Assembly (NCBI GenBank): GCA_022563215.1
Contig: JADFNT010000053.1
Location: 1 to 8,686, forward strand
Reading direction: 5' to 3'
From: Pseudomonadota bacterium
GTDB taxonomy: Bacteria; Pseudomonadota; Alphaproteobacteria; Rhodospirillales; Casp-alpha2
DNA: 8,686 nt
Below the pieces are notes generated by a model that was given only the letters and a program-made list of their open reading frames with translations, was not told where the DNA came from and ran no database searches. Every line of letters starts with the position of its first letter. Position 1 is the first letter of the stretch. Shown here in pieces: positions 1 through 6,571 of the stretch. Made by a program: the position numbers and the translations under genes.

Positions 1-73
1 GCTCTTGCGCCTCGGCCTCGGCCAGCCAGCCCTTGAATTCGGCGATCGGGTCTTTGGGTTCGGTGACAGTCAT
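1..73 (-). CDS. pdxH: Pyridoxamine 5'-phosphate oxidase, N-terminal fragment
   Basis: Only the first 24 codons lie in the window; the gene continues off the left edge. The peptide begins MTVTEPKDPIAEF and continues KGWLAEAEAQE. This matches the start of alphaproteobacterial PdxH, where a DPI.LF..W..EAE segment precedes the FMN-binding split barrel. PdxH is the FMN enzyme that oxidises pyridoxamine or pyridoxine 5'-phosphate to pyridoxal 5'-phosphate. None of the catalytic part is visible. The start at 73 gives the usual family N-terminus; an in-frame ATG at 91 would add six residues (MQRLTV), and neither has a clear Shine-Dalgarno. The gene is divergent from the lipoprotein gene at 265, an arrangement I recall from Rhodospirillales. 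The assignment rests on a short peptide plus context. Confidence 0.72.
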   Translation of the reverse strand, partial: MTVTEPKDPIAEFKGWLAEAEAQE

Positions 74-91
74 CACAGTCAAACGTTGCAT

Positions 92-264
92 CAATGGGTT
101 ATTAACGAAACGTGGCTACCTTGTATCGGGGACGGCTTGGAAGCTCGCGCGCTTGTGAGTCGAAAAAGTCTCAAATTTTTGCCATAATAGTGGGCCGGGG
201 TGAATGCCTAGGGAAGTTTCGCCCACCCGTTTTGTCAAGCATCAGCTTATCAGAGGTCAGAAAA
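92..264. promoter_or_regulatory. Divergent intergenic region between pdxH and the lipoprotein gene
   Basis: This gap separates two divergently transcribed genes and should hold promoters for both. The most AT-rich part is about 160-190. It contains CATAAT at 183-188, a possible -10 for the rightward gene, but no convincing -35 at normal spacing (TCGAAA at 160-165 is poor). A rightward open frame crosses the gap from 112 but lacks a ribosome site and family resemblance. A Shine-Dalgarno-like AGAGGT at 252-257 belongs to the gene starting at 265. Confidence 0.35.
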
Positions 265-753
265 ATGCCTGTAATGAAAAGCGTCTATAAAACCACCGCC
301 GTCCTCGTCCTCGTCATGCCGCTGGTCGCCTGCCAGTCCATGCAGGACAACCCCAAGCAAGCCGGCGGCACCTTGCTCGGCGCCGGTCTCGGAGCCCTTG
401 TCGGTTCGCAGGTCGGCAGCGGCAAGGGACAGTTGGCGGCCGTCGCCATTGGCGCCCTGGCCGGGGCCTGGGCCGGCAGCGAAGTCGGCAAGTCCCTGGA
501 CAAGGCCGACCGGCTTTATGCTCAGCGCAACGCCCAGGACGGCCTGGAATACAGCCAGACCGGCCAAAGCAAAGCCTGGCGGAACCCGGATTCCGGACAT
601 TCCGGCACCATTACGCCGACCCGAACCTACCGCACGGCGGAAGGCAGGAATTGCCGCGAATTCGAGACCACCATCTACGTCGACGGCAAACAGGAAACCG
701 GCACCGGCCGCGCCTGCCGGCGCTCCGACGGCACCTGGCAGATCATCCAGTAG
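265..753 (+). CDS. Glycine-zipper 2TM outer-membrane lipoprotein (17 kDa surface antigen / RT0821 type)
   Basis: This is a 162-residue predicted lipoprotein. Residues 1-19 form a signal peptide with a Lys near its start and a hydrophobic core. It is followed by the lipobox Leu-Val-Ala-Cys, with Cys23 as the lipidated residue. Residues about 34-76 are a Gly/Ala-rich segment with G-x3-G spacing (GAGLGALVGSQVG and AIGALAGAWAGSEVG), the glycine-zipper 2TM domain of Rickettsia 17 kDa antigens. The C-terminal half is soluble and ends in a conserved beta-rich module with Cys130 and Cys151, a likely disulfide (NCREFETT...GRACRRSDGTW). The start at 265 is chosen because AGAGGT lies 7-8 bases upstream; an ATG at 274 would keep the signal peptide but is less well spaced. 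The family is thought to have a structural role in the envelope, but its function is not firmly known. Confidence 0.88.
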   Translation: MPVMKSVYKTTAVLVLVMPLVACQSMQDNPKQAGGTLLGAGLGALVGSQVGSGKGQLAAVAIGALAGAWAGSEVGKSLDKADRLYAQRNAQDGLEYSQTGQSKAWRNPDSGHSGTITPTRTYRTAEGRNCREFETTIYVDGKQETGTGRACRRSDGTWQIIQ

Positions 754-825
754 GTCCTTCCGAGCCCGGACCGCCAAGCCGGCCTGCCTTGGTGCGACCT
801 GGGCCCTGTGCCATAGTCCCGGGCG

Positions 826-1764
826 ATGAAGAATCCCTATGAAATCCTTGACCTATCGCCCGGCGCCAGCGCCGGAGAGCTGAAAAAGGCCTACCGCCGG
901 CTGGCCCGCGAGCGCCACCCCGACAGCGACCCCGGCAACCCCTGGGCCGAGGACGAATTCAAGGAATTGTCCACGGCCTATGACCTGTTGTCCGACCCCG
1001 GCCGCCGACGGCGCTATGACCGTGGCGAAATCAGCGGCGACGGCACCCGGCGGACGCCGTCGCCATCGAAATCAAAACCCGCACGCCCCCGGGGAACGAC
1101 AGGGAAAACGCCAAGAGGGTCAACAAGGCCAGGGGAATCAAGGAAAGCAAAAGCGAAAAAACCGTCCGGCCGCGGCCCGGCGGGGAAAAAACGTTCCAAA
1201 ATCGCGGGCCTCAAGATCAAGGGCCCCGACATCGAATACGATCTTCGCATCGATTTCATGGAAGCCGCCAAGGGGGCCGTCCGTCACATCGGCATGACCA
1301 ACGGCAAACGGCTCAAGGTCACCATACCGCCGGGCACCGAAGACGGCCGGATCCTGCGCCTCAAGGGACAGGGCATGGCCGGGTTCGGCGGCGGCGCCGA
1401 CGGCGACGCCTATGTCGAGGTCCTGGTCGACCCCGACCCGGTGTTCCGGCGCCAAAAGAACGATATCCACGTCGATGTGCCGGTCACCCTTTCCGAAGCC
1501 GTCCTCGGCGGCAGGATCGAAGCGCCGACCATCGACGGCATGGTCAACGTCACCGTGCCCAAGGGCTCCAACACCGGCACTCAACTCCGGCTCAAGGGCA
1601 AGGGACTGAAATCCGGCGACAAGGGAACCGGGCCCCGGGGGGATCAGTTCGTGCATCTGCGGGTGGTTTTGCCGAACAAGCCGGACAGGGACCTGATCCG
1701 GTTCCTGGAGGAATGGTCCCCGGATCGCGGCACTAAGGCGCGCCCGAAGACCGCAGTCAAATAA
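826..1764 (+). CDS. DnaJ-like co-chaperone of the CbpA (zinc-finger-less) type
   Basis: This 312-residue protein begins with a J-domain (residues 3-67). It has an intact His-Pro-Asp at 31-33, the tripeptide needed to stimulate DnaK ATPase, and the end motif LLSDPGRRRRYDRGE. No CxxCxGxG zinc repeats are present. The usual Gly/Phe linker is replaced at residues about 74-127 by a strongly basic Lys/Arg/Pro/Ser/Gly stretch. Residues about 134-298 carry the two DnaJ C-terminal substrate-binding domains, with VTIPPGTEDGRILRLKGQG and VTVPKGSNTGTQLRLKGKG as the paired beta motifs. This makes it a type II J protein like CbpA, not canonical DnaJ. It starts 72 bases after the lipoprotein stop and has no strong Shine-Dalgarno (GGGCG only). 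The basic linker might bind nucleic acid, as CbpA does; that is inference. Confidence 0.9.
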   Translation: MKNPYEILDLSPGASAGELKKAYRRLARERHPDSDPGNPWAEDEFKELSTAYDLLSDPGRRRRYDRGEISGDGTRRTPSPSKSKPARPRGTTGKTPRGSTRPGESRKAKAKKPSGRGPAGKKRSKIAGLKIKGPDIEYDLRIDFMEAAKGAVRHIGMTNGKRLKVTIPPGTEDGRILRLKGQGMAGFGGGADGDAYVEVLVDPDPVFRRQKNDIHVDVPVTLSEAVLGGRIEAPTIDGMVNVTVPKGSNTGTQLRLKGKGLKSGDKGTGPRGDQFVHLRVVLPNKPDRDLIRFLEEWSPDRGTKARPKTAVK

Positions 1765-1944
1765 AGCCGCGGCAAGTAACCTAAGGTACCAGTCGGCGGG
1801 TGACGATGCCCAATCCAGCACCGGGGCCGTTACAATTTGCAACTAAACGTGATCGGCAGGCCTTTGGCCTTTTGGCGGCTTTTGTGTAGATTGCCAACCA
1901 CATCCGGGGGGGTGGCGGAATTAAAAAACAACGACGAGGGACCT
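1765..1944 (+). promoter_or_regulatory. Intergenic region with candidate fabI promoter
   Basis: This 180-base gap contains no gene that I can support. A plausible sigma-70 promoter reads TTGGCC at 1864-1869, a 17-base spacer, then TAGATT at 1887-1892. Each hexamer matches consensus at 4 of 6 positions. It would put transcription start near 1900 and leave a leader of about 45 bases with GAGGG at 1936-1940 as ribosome site for fabI. The TTG-containing element overlaps a small hairpin that could terminate the preceding dnaJ-like transcript. An open frame from 1837 enters fabI in phase but has no ribosome site. Confidence 0.35.
1858..1873 (+). terminator. Possible short intrinsic terminator after the DnaJ-like gene
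   Basis: AGGCC at 1858-1862 and GGCCT at 1866-1870 form a perfect 5-bp stem with a TTT loop, followed directly by T residues (1870-1873). The stem is short and the T-run is broken by GG, so termination would be weak. The same bases overlap the candidate fabI promoter. Confidence 0.25.
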
Positions 1945-2811
1945 ATGAATGACCCCCTGCAATTGATGCCTGAGCAAAAATCCAAGGACGAGGATTCGAA
2001 AATCGAACCCGGCACCTTGATGGCTGGGAAAAAAGGCCTGGTCATGGGGGTCGCCAATGAACGGTCGATCGCCTGGGGCATCGCCAAGGCCGTCCACAAT
2101 CAGGGCGCCGAACTGGCTTTTTCCTTCCAGGGCGATGCGCTGAAAAAACGCGTCGATCCGTTGGCCGATTCGCTGGGCTCGGACTTCGTTGTTCCCTGCG
2201 ACGTCACCGAACCGTCTTCCATGGACGCGGTGTTCGCCGCCGTCAAGGAGCGCTGGGGCCAGCTCGATTTCCTGGTCCATGCCATCGCCTTTTCCGACAA
2301 GGACGAGTTGAAGGGCCAATACATCGACACCACGCCCGACAATTTCGCTTCGACCATGAACATCTCGTGTTATTCGTTCACGGCGCTGTGCCAACGGGCC
2401 CGGCCGCTGATGACCGGCGGCGGCAGCCTGTTGACGCTGACCTATTTCGGCGCCGAGCGGGTGATGCCCCATTACAACGTCATGGGCGTCGCCAAGGCGG
2501 CGCTGGAAGCCAGCGTGCGCTACCTGGCCGAGGACCTGGGTAAGGAAAACATCCGCGTCAACGCCATTTCGGCGGGGCCGATGAAGACCCTGGCGGCGTC
2601 GGGCATCGGGGATTTCCGCTATATCCTTAAGTGGAACGAGTACAATTCGCCGCTGCGCCGCAACGTCACCCACGACGACATCGGCGGCGCCGGGATGTAC
2701 CTTTTGTCCGACCTTTCCAGCGGCGTCACCGGCGAAACCCACCATGTCGATTGCGGCTACAACATCGTCGGCATGAAGGCCGTCGACGCGCCCGACATTT
2801 CCGTCGTCTAG
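1945..2811 (+). CDS. fabI: Enoyl-[acyl-carrier-protein] reductase (NADH)
   Basis: FabI reduces trans-2-enoyl-ACP to acyl-ACP, the last step of each round of type II fatty-acid elongation, in the cytoplasm; it is the target of triclosan. This 288-residue protein has the SDR nucleotide-binding motif [13 protein letters not shown] at 35-47. The FabI catalytic set is Tyr167, Tyr177 and Lys184 in [19 protein letters not shown] (Tyr-x6-Lys rather than the usual SDR Tyr-x3-Lys). The substrate loop is [13 protein letters not shown] at 209-221, with Met where Ile is common, and the C-terminal motif is [12 protein letters not shown]. The start at 1945 is favoured by GAGGG at 1936-1940, although the 4-base spacing is tight. 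An internal ATG at 2020 would give the usual FabI N-terminus ([10 protein letters not shown]) but has no ribosome site, so the protein probably carries a polar extension of about 25 residues. aroC follows after 47 bases. Confidence 0.95.
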   Translation: MNDPLQLMPEQKSKDEDSKIEPGTLMAGKKGLVMGVANERSIAWGIAKAVHNQGAELAFSFQGDALKKRVDPLADSLGSDFVVPCDVTEPSSMDAVFAAVKERWGQLDFLVHAIAFSDKDELKGQYIDTTPDNFASTMNISCYSFTALCQRARPLMTGGGSLLTLTYFGAERVMPHYNVMGVAKAALEASVRYLAEDLGKENIRVNAISAGPMKTLAASGIGDFRYILKWNEYNSPLRRNVTHDDIGGAGMYLLSDLSSGVTGETHHVDCGYNIVGMKAVDAPDISVV

Positions 2812-2858
2812 CCCCCTTCTGGCGCTCCTCTGCCGCGTCGGCTAAGGTACGCCTCGTC

Positions 2859-3929
2859 ATGAGCTTCAATACCTTCGGGCACCTTTTCCGGTTCACCACC
2901 TTCGGCGAAAGCCACGGCCCCGCCATCGGCTGCGTCGTCGACGGCACGCCGCCGGGGATTCCGCTGACCGAGGCCGAAATCCAGGTTTTCATGGACAAGC
3001 GCCGGCCCGGGCAAAGCAAATACACCACCCAGCGCAAGGAATCGGACACGGTGAAGATCATCTCCGGCGTTTTCGAGGGCGTCACCACCGGCGCGCCGAT
3101 CGCCCTTATGGTCGAAAACGAAGACGCCCGGTCGAAGGATTACGACGACATCAAGAACACCTTCCGCCCCGGTCACGCGGATTACACGTACTTCAAGAAA
3201 TACGGCATTCGCGATCACCGCGGCGGCGGGCGCTCGTCGGCCCGCGAAACCGCCATGCGGGTCGCCGCCGGCGCCATCGCCCGCAAGATCCTCGGCCCCG
3301 GCGTCACCATCCGCGGCGCCCTGGTCAAAATCGGCGACACCGCCGTCAACCGCGACAACTGGGACTGGGCCGAGGTCGACAACAACCCCTTCTTTTCGCC
3401 CGATCCGGATTCCGTCAAGACCTTCGAGAAGCTTTTGGACGACACCCGCAAGGCCGGGTCGTCCTTGGGCGCCGTCATCGAGGTCGTGGCCTCGGGCGTT
3501 CCCGTCGGCCTCGGCGCGCCGGTCTACGCCAAGCTCGACGCCGACCTCGCCGGAGCGATGATGGGGATCAACGCCGTCAAGGGGGTCGAGATCGGCGCCG
3601 GGTTCGAGGCGGCAAGGCTGTCGGGGGAGGAAAACGCCGACGAGATGCGCATGGACGGCGACCAGGTGACGTTCCTGTCCAACAACGCCGGCGGCGTTTT
3701 GGGCGGCATCTCCACCGGCCAGGACATCGTGGTGTGCTTCGCCGTCAAGCCCACCAGCTCCATCCTGACGCCGAGGAAGACCGTCGATACCGCCGGCAAC
3801 GACGCCGAAGTCTCGACCAAGGGCCGCCACGATCCCTGCGTCGGCATCCGCGCCGTGCCCATCGGCGAGGCGATGATGGCCTGCGTGCTCGCCGATCACC
3901 TTTTGCTGCACAAGGCTCAATGCGGATAG
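2859..3929 (+). CDS. aroC: Chorismate synthase
   Basis: AroC converts 5-enolpyruvylshikimate 3-phosphate to chorismate, using reduced FMN, at the end of the shikimate pathway. The protein is 356 residues, a normal family length. Signature motifs are all present: FGESHG at 15-20 with catalytic His19, [17 protein letters not shown] at 47-63, RPGHADYTY at 103-111 with catalytic His106, and [14 protein letters not shown] at 118-131. The late motif [18 protein letters not shown] is also present. The start at 2859 gives the standard [21 protein letters not shown]-terminus; AAGGT at 2844-2848 is a loosely spaced ribosome site. An upstream in-phase frame from 2631 overlaps fabI and is spurious. aroC probably shares a transcript with fabI. 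The C-terminus ends HKAQCG, with the stop inside an 11-base tandem duplication. Confidence 0.97.
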   Translation: MSFNTFGHLFRFTTFGESHGPAIGCVVDGTPPGIPLTEAEIQVFMDKRRPGQSKYTTQRKESDTVKIISGVFEGVTTGAPIALMVENEDARSKDYDDIKNTFRPGHADYTYFKKYGIRDHRGGGRSSARETAMRVAAGAIARKILGPGVTIRGALVKIGDTAVNRDNWDWAEVDNNPFFSPDPDSVKTFEKLLDDTRKAGSSLGAVIEVVASGVPVGLGAPVYAKLDADLAGAMMGINAVKGVEIGAGFEAARLSGEENADEMRMDGDQVTFLSNNAGGVLGGISTGQDIVVCFAVKPTSSILTPRKTVDTAGNDAEVSTKGRHDPCVGIRAVPIGEAMMACVLADHLLLHKAQCG

Positions 3930-3942
3930 GGTGCGGATAGGG
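3921..3942 (+). repeat. 11-bp tandem duplication across the aroC stop codon
   Basis: TGCGGATAGGG at 3921-3931 is repeated exactly at 3932-3942. The first copy encodes the last two residues and the TAG stop of aroC; the second is in the 30-base gap before the convergent TPR gene. No clear terminator is seen in that gap. Confidence 0.85.
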
Positions 3943-3959
3943 AATGGGTTGAGGGGCGG

Positions 3960-5174
3960 TTACGCCCGCCGGTCGTCGGCATCCTTGAGAAGCAGTTCAA
4001 ACAGGTTCCGTTGCGCGTGGCTGCCGCCGATGGCGGCGATGGTGTCGCGGACGTCGCCGAGCAGCCGCGCCGCGGCCGGGTAATCCCCCGTCCGGTGGGC
4101 GATCAGGGCCTTCGAAACGGTTGCCCCGACAGCGGCGAAGACGCCGCCCGCCGAGGCCATTTCCCCGACCATCCTTTGGGCTTTATCAACCTGCCCGGCG
4201 GCCGCCAGGGCGGCGACGACATGGCAATCGATAAACGCCAGGATGCGGTCATCGGCGCGGGATGAGGCCTTTTCCGCCAACGCCTCCCACCTGTCGCCGA
4301 CATCGACGCCGAGCAGTTCGAGGCGGAGCAGCAACGACACGTCGTTGCACAGGTCCAGGTATTCGTCCGAGTCCGGATCCCACATGGATTGGTCATAGAG
4401 CCTCAGCGCCTCGTCCGCTTCGCCCCGGCCCAGGTGCATCAGCGCCCGGTGCCACCACAGGTGATAGCGGAAGTTGTTGGCTTGGGCCCAATGGGGTTGC
4501 AGCCCGGTGATCCATTCGATCCCTTCGCCGTGCCGGCCCTGCATTTCCATCACATGGGCGACGGCATGGACGGCCCACGGGTCATCGGCGTTGATGTCGA
4601 CGGCCCGGCGGCCGGCTTCCTCGGCCGCCGAGTAATCGCCCGATTCCTCCAAGGCGAAGGCCCGCATGCCGAGGACGAAGCCGTAGCCGGCCAAGTCTTC
4701 GCCCCAGGCATCGAAGACCCGTTCGACCGACGACAGCATGCCGCCGGCGGCGCCCATATAGAAATAAGCGTGATGGGCGAGCCTGAGCGCCAGCACGTCC
4801 CGGGGGTGATCGGCCAAAATCTCCTCCCACGCCCCGGCCGCCCCGGACGTGTCGCCGTCGAGCCAGTGTTTGAGCGCCCGAACATGGGTCTTTTCGCGGG
4901 CCGTCCCCGCTTCCAGGCCCGCTTCCGCCGCCGCCAGCACCTTCGGAACCCGGTCGCGGAGCGGCCCGGAGGCCATCAGCAGGAAGAAATAGCCCTTCAG
5001 GCAATGGGCCATGACCATGTCCGGGTCGGCGGCCAGGGCGTGTTTCAACAGCGGTCCGGTTTCCCGGCCGAGGGCCAGGTAGCACATCAGGGTCTTGTCC
5101 AGCGCCCGGACGGCGTCGGCGCCGGCGGCGGTGACGCCGTTTCCCCATTGATCGGTGGGCCGCCCGGTCGGCAT
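3960..5174 (-). CDS. Tetratricopeptide repeat protein, TTC38 family
   Basis: This 404-residue soluble protein has no signal peptide or TM segment. It is built of helical TPR-like pairs throughout, for example KHALAADPDMVMAHCLKGYF, GDYSAAEEAGRRAVDINADD and GRGEADEALRLYD. The diagnostic core is GMRAFALEESGDYSAAEEA, then DPWAVHAVAHVMEMQGR and NNFRYHLWWHRALMHLGRG. This Ala-Val-His-Ala-x-Ala-His and Trp-Trp-His pattern marks the TTC38 group found from bacteria to humans. No enzymatic role is established for the family, and the conserved His and Trp residues suggest a pocket rather than a plain scaffold (inference). ATG at 5174 is preceded by AAAGGG about seven bases upstream, a good ribosome site. 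The gene is convergent with aroC (30-base gap) and divergent from the rhodanese gene (88-base gap). Length is slightly below the human protein. Confidence 0.85.
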   Translation of the reverse strand: MPTGRPTDQWGNGVTAAGADAVRALDKTLMCYLALGRETGPLLKHALAADPDMVMAHCLKGYFFLLMASGPLRDRVPKVLAAAEAGLEAGTAREKTHVRALKHWLDGDTSGAAGAWEEILADHPRDVLALRLAHHAYFYMGAAGGMLSSVERVFDAWGEDLAGYGFVLGMRAFALEESGDYSAAEEAGRRAVDINADDPWAVHAVAHVMEMQGRHGEGIEWITGLQPHWAQANNFRYHLWWHRALMHLGRGEADEALRLYDQSMWDPDSDEYLDLCNDVSLLLRLELLGVDVGDRWEALAEKASSRADDRILAFIDCHVVAALAAAGQVDKAQRMVGEMASAGGVFAAVGATVSKALIAHRTGDYPAAARLLGDVRDTIAAIGGSHAQRNLFELLLKDADDRRA

Positions 5175-5262
5175 CGATCGCCCTTTCGAATAAAGTAAGT
5201 GAAATTTAAAAACCCGTTCCTATATCTACCAGCGAATATCAAAATGACGAGGAGGAATTGAC
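5175..5262. promoter_or_regulatory. AT-rich divergent promoter region between TPR and rhodanese genes
   Basis: This 88-base gap is the most AT-rich stretch in the left part of the window and must serve two divergent genes. TATATC at 5221-5226 is a possible -10 for the rhodanese gene, but no good -35 is seen. AGGAGG at 5250-5255 is a full-strength Shine-Dalgarno seven bases before the rhodanese ATG. The leftward ribosome site AAAGGG lies just before the TPR start. Confidence 0.4.
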
Positions 5263-5598
5263 ATGTCGGGATTGATCGAAGTCCCACCCGAGACCGTGAA
5301 CCAGTGGCTCGGCGACGGAGACGCCCTGCTGATCGACGTCCGCGAGGCCGAGGAACTGGCCCAGGCGCGCCTCGACGGCGCCGTTCACGTACCCATGTCG
5401 TCCTTCGATCCGGCGCTCATCCCTACCGATACGGGCAAGAAGATCGTCTTCGTCTGCGCCCACGGCCAGCGCTCCGAACAGATCGGCGGATACGTGGTTG
5501 CCGAGGGCATTCTGGCCGAGGCCTTTAACATGGTCGGCGGCCTGGCGGCTTGGGCCGAGGCGGGGTTGCCGTTGGAAACGGGTCCGGCTTCGGGCTAG
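5263..5598 (+). CDS. Single-domain rhodanese-like sulfurtransferase
   Basis: This 111-residue protein is one rhodanese domain with no signal peptide. It has the first-strand motif LLIDVREAEE (22-31), then HVPMSSF and the active-site loop CAHGQRSEQ with catalytic Cys65, and ends with NMVGGLAAWAEAGLPLE. Such proteins carry a persulfide on the loop Cys and pass sulfur to acceptors such as cyanide, thiols or sulfur-carrier partners; the real acceptor cannot be read from the sequence. The start is set by a perfect AGGAGG at 5250-5255. The gene is convergent with tlyA, and the two stop codons share the palindrome CTAG at 5595-5598. It resembles GlpE-type single-domain rhodaneses in size, but I do not assign a symbol. 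Confidence 0.92.
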   Translation: MSGLIEVPPETVNQWLGDGDALLIDVREAEELAQARLDGAVHVPMSSFDPALIPTDTGKKIVFVCAHGQRSEQIGGYVVAEGILAEAFNMVGGLAAWAEAGLPLETGPASG

Positions 5599-6554
5599 CC
5601 TCCTTCCCGCTTCGCCGCGATCAGAAATTCCTTGTTGCCGTCGGCGCCGGTGACCGGGCTTGCGGTCAACCCGAGCACCCGCCAGCCGTCTTGGCGCCCC
5701 AGCCAGCTTTCGATGCGTTTGCAGACCTCGTCATGCTGGGCGGTGTCGCGGACGATGCCGCCCTTGCCGACCTTGCCCTTGCCGACCTCGAACTGCGGCT
5801 TTATCAACGCCACCAGCGAGGCTCCCGGAGCGGCCAGCGCCATCGCCGCCGGCAACACCACCTGAAGGCCGATGAAGCTGGCGTCGCAGACGATCAATTC
5901 TATCGGTTCGGGAATCTGTTCTGGGCTTAAGTGACGCGCATTGGTCTTGTCCAGCACCACCACCCGATCGTCTTGGCTGAGCTTCCAGTCCAGTTGCCCG
6001 TGGCCGACGTCGACGGCGTAGACCCTTGCCGCGCCGCCGCTCAGCAGGACATCGGTGAAGCCTCCGGTCGAGGCGCCGATATCCAGGCATGTCCTGTCCT
6101 TGGGCTCGATGCCGAAATGATCGAGCCCGTGGGCGAGCTTGACCCCGCCCCGCGAGGCCCACGGGTGATCAGAGCCCTTGACGGTCAGCGGAATGCCGGC
6201 CGCCACCCGGTGGCCGGGCTTGTCCAGACGCTTGGTTTCGGCAACCACCAGCCCGGCCAGCAATAATTGTATATCTCTGGTCAGCCCGTCCGGGTATATC
6301 ACCGGGAAAATGTATTGTTCAACAAAGCTGATGGAGTATCCCTTCTCACCAGCACGAGTCCTGAAAAAGTTCTCCAGTGTCGTTAAGGGGCAAATCCTGC
6401 CTGTCAGCTCGACGAAGGCGCCCCAGGACGCAGCCGGAATATGAATCCATGCGAACCACGCGTAGCGGAATACCGCTAGAGCCCCGGCAACGACCAGTAC
6501 AATAAACGCAAAGTGCGTCACCAGTGCAAGATCTGCCGCTAGTCGGTAAAGCAT
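5595..6554 (-). CDS. tlyA: Chimeric frame: DUF2784 membrane protein fused to 5'-truncated TlyA-type rRNA methyltransferase
   Basis: This 319-codon frame joins two families. Residues 1-96 are a DUF2784 protein: start MLYRLAADLALVTHFAFIVL, TM segments near 8-28 and 36-52, and the family marks WIHIPAASWGAFVE, CPLTTLEN, GYS.SFVEQY and IYPDGLTRDIQ. Residues about 97-319 are a TlyA/FtsJ-type methyltransferase that uses SAM to 2'-O-methylate rRNA. They include WASRGGVKLAHGLDHF, the SAM motif DIGASTGGFTDVL (158-170) and VDVGHGQLDWKL. The catalytic set Lys139, Asp224, Lys252 and Glu309 is complete. TlyA normally begins with an S4 RNA-binding domain of about 60 residues; its first 25-30 are absent and only LLLAGLVVAETKRLDKPG remains. 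DUF2784 lacks its last TM part. No ribosome site is visible at 6554. Codon choice shifts at about 6260. Either a real fusion or an assembly chimera; the identity of each half is secure. Confidence 0.88.
   Translation of the reverse strand: MLYRLAADLALVTHFAFIVLVVAGALAVFRYAWFAWIHIPAASWGAFVELTGRICPLTTLENFFRTRAGEKGYSISFVEQYIFPVIYPDGLTRDIQLLLAGLVVAETKRLDKPGHRVAAGIPLTVKGSDHPWASRGGVKLAHGLDHFGIEPKDRTCLDIGASTGGFTDVLLSGGAARVYAVDVGHGQLDWKLSQDDRVVVLDKTNARHLSPEQIPEPIELIVCDASFIGLQVVLPAAMALAAPGASLVALIKPQFEVGKGKVGKGGIVRDTAQHDEVCKRIESWLGRQDGWRVLGLTASPVTGADGNKEFLIAAKREGG
6240..6269. other. Breakpoint between high-GC alphaproteobacterial DNA and lower-GC foreign DNA
   Basis: On the minus strand the codons AGA GAT ATA CAA TTA TTG (AT-rich, DUF2784 side) give way to CTG GCC GGG CTG GTG GTT (GC-rich, tlyA side). 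The peptide LLLAGLVV fits both the DUF2784 C-terminal membrane segment and the TlyA S4 motif, so the crossover cannot be placed to the base. No inverted repeat, target-site duplication, tRNA or transposase gene is seen around it. Confidence 0.8.
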
Positions 6555-6565
6555 CGTTCAACGAT
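6553..6565. repeat. Small palindrome at the DUF2784 start
   Basis: ATCGTT (6553-6558) and AACGAT (6560-6565) are a perfect inverted repeat around a single C. It covers the first bases of the DUF2784 start codon. It could be an operator or chance; it contains GTTCAAC, which fits an integron core pattern, but no partner site was found. Confidence 0.3.
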
Positions 6566-6571
6566 CGCTAT

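Noticed and set aside
754..825. Possible terminator between the lipoprotein and DnaJ-like genes (CCAAG and CTTGG)
   Set aside because: The stem has only five pairs, a loop of nine bases, and no T-run follows.
1138..1842. Minus-strand open frame of 234 codons antisense to the DnaJ-like gene
   Set aside because: It is a low-complexity Asp/Val/Gly/Ala shadow; the J-domain and C-terminal domain motifs lie on the plus strand.
1921..2745. Minus-strand open frame of 274 codons antisense to fabI
   Set aside because: It is a shadow of fabI third-position GC bias and has no recognisable motif.
2808..3920. Long minus-strand open frame of 370 codons antisense to aroC
   Set aside because: Composition is the Gly/Ala/Asp/Val-rich reflection of a GC-rich gene, with no ribosome site or family motif; aroC on the plus strand is unambiguous.
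4389..5198. Plus-strand open frame of 269 codons across the TPR gene
   Set aside because: It is antisense to the TTC38-like gene, which has clear TPR motifs and a good ribosome site; the plus frame has neither.
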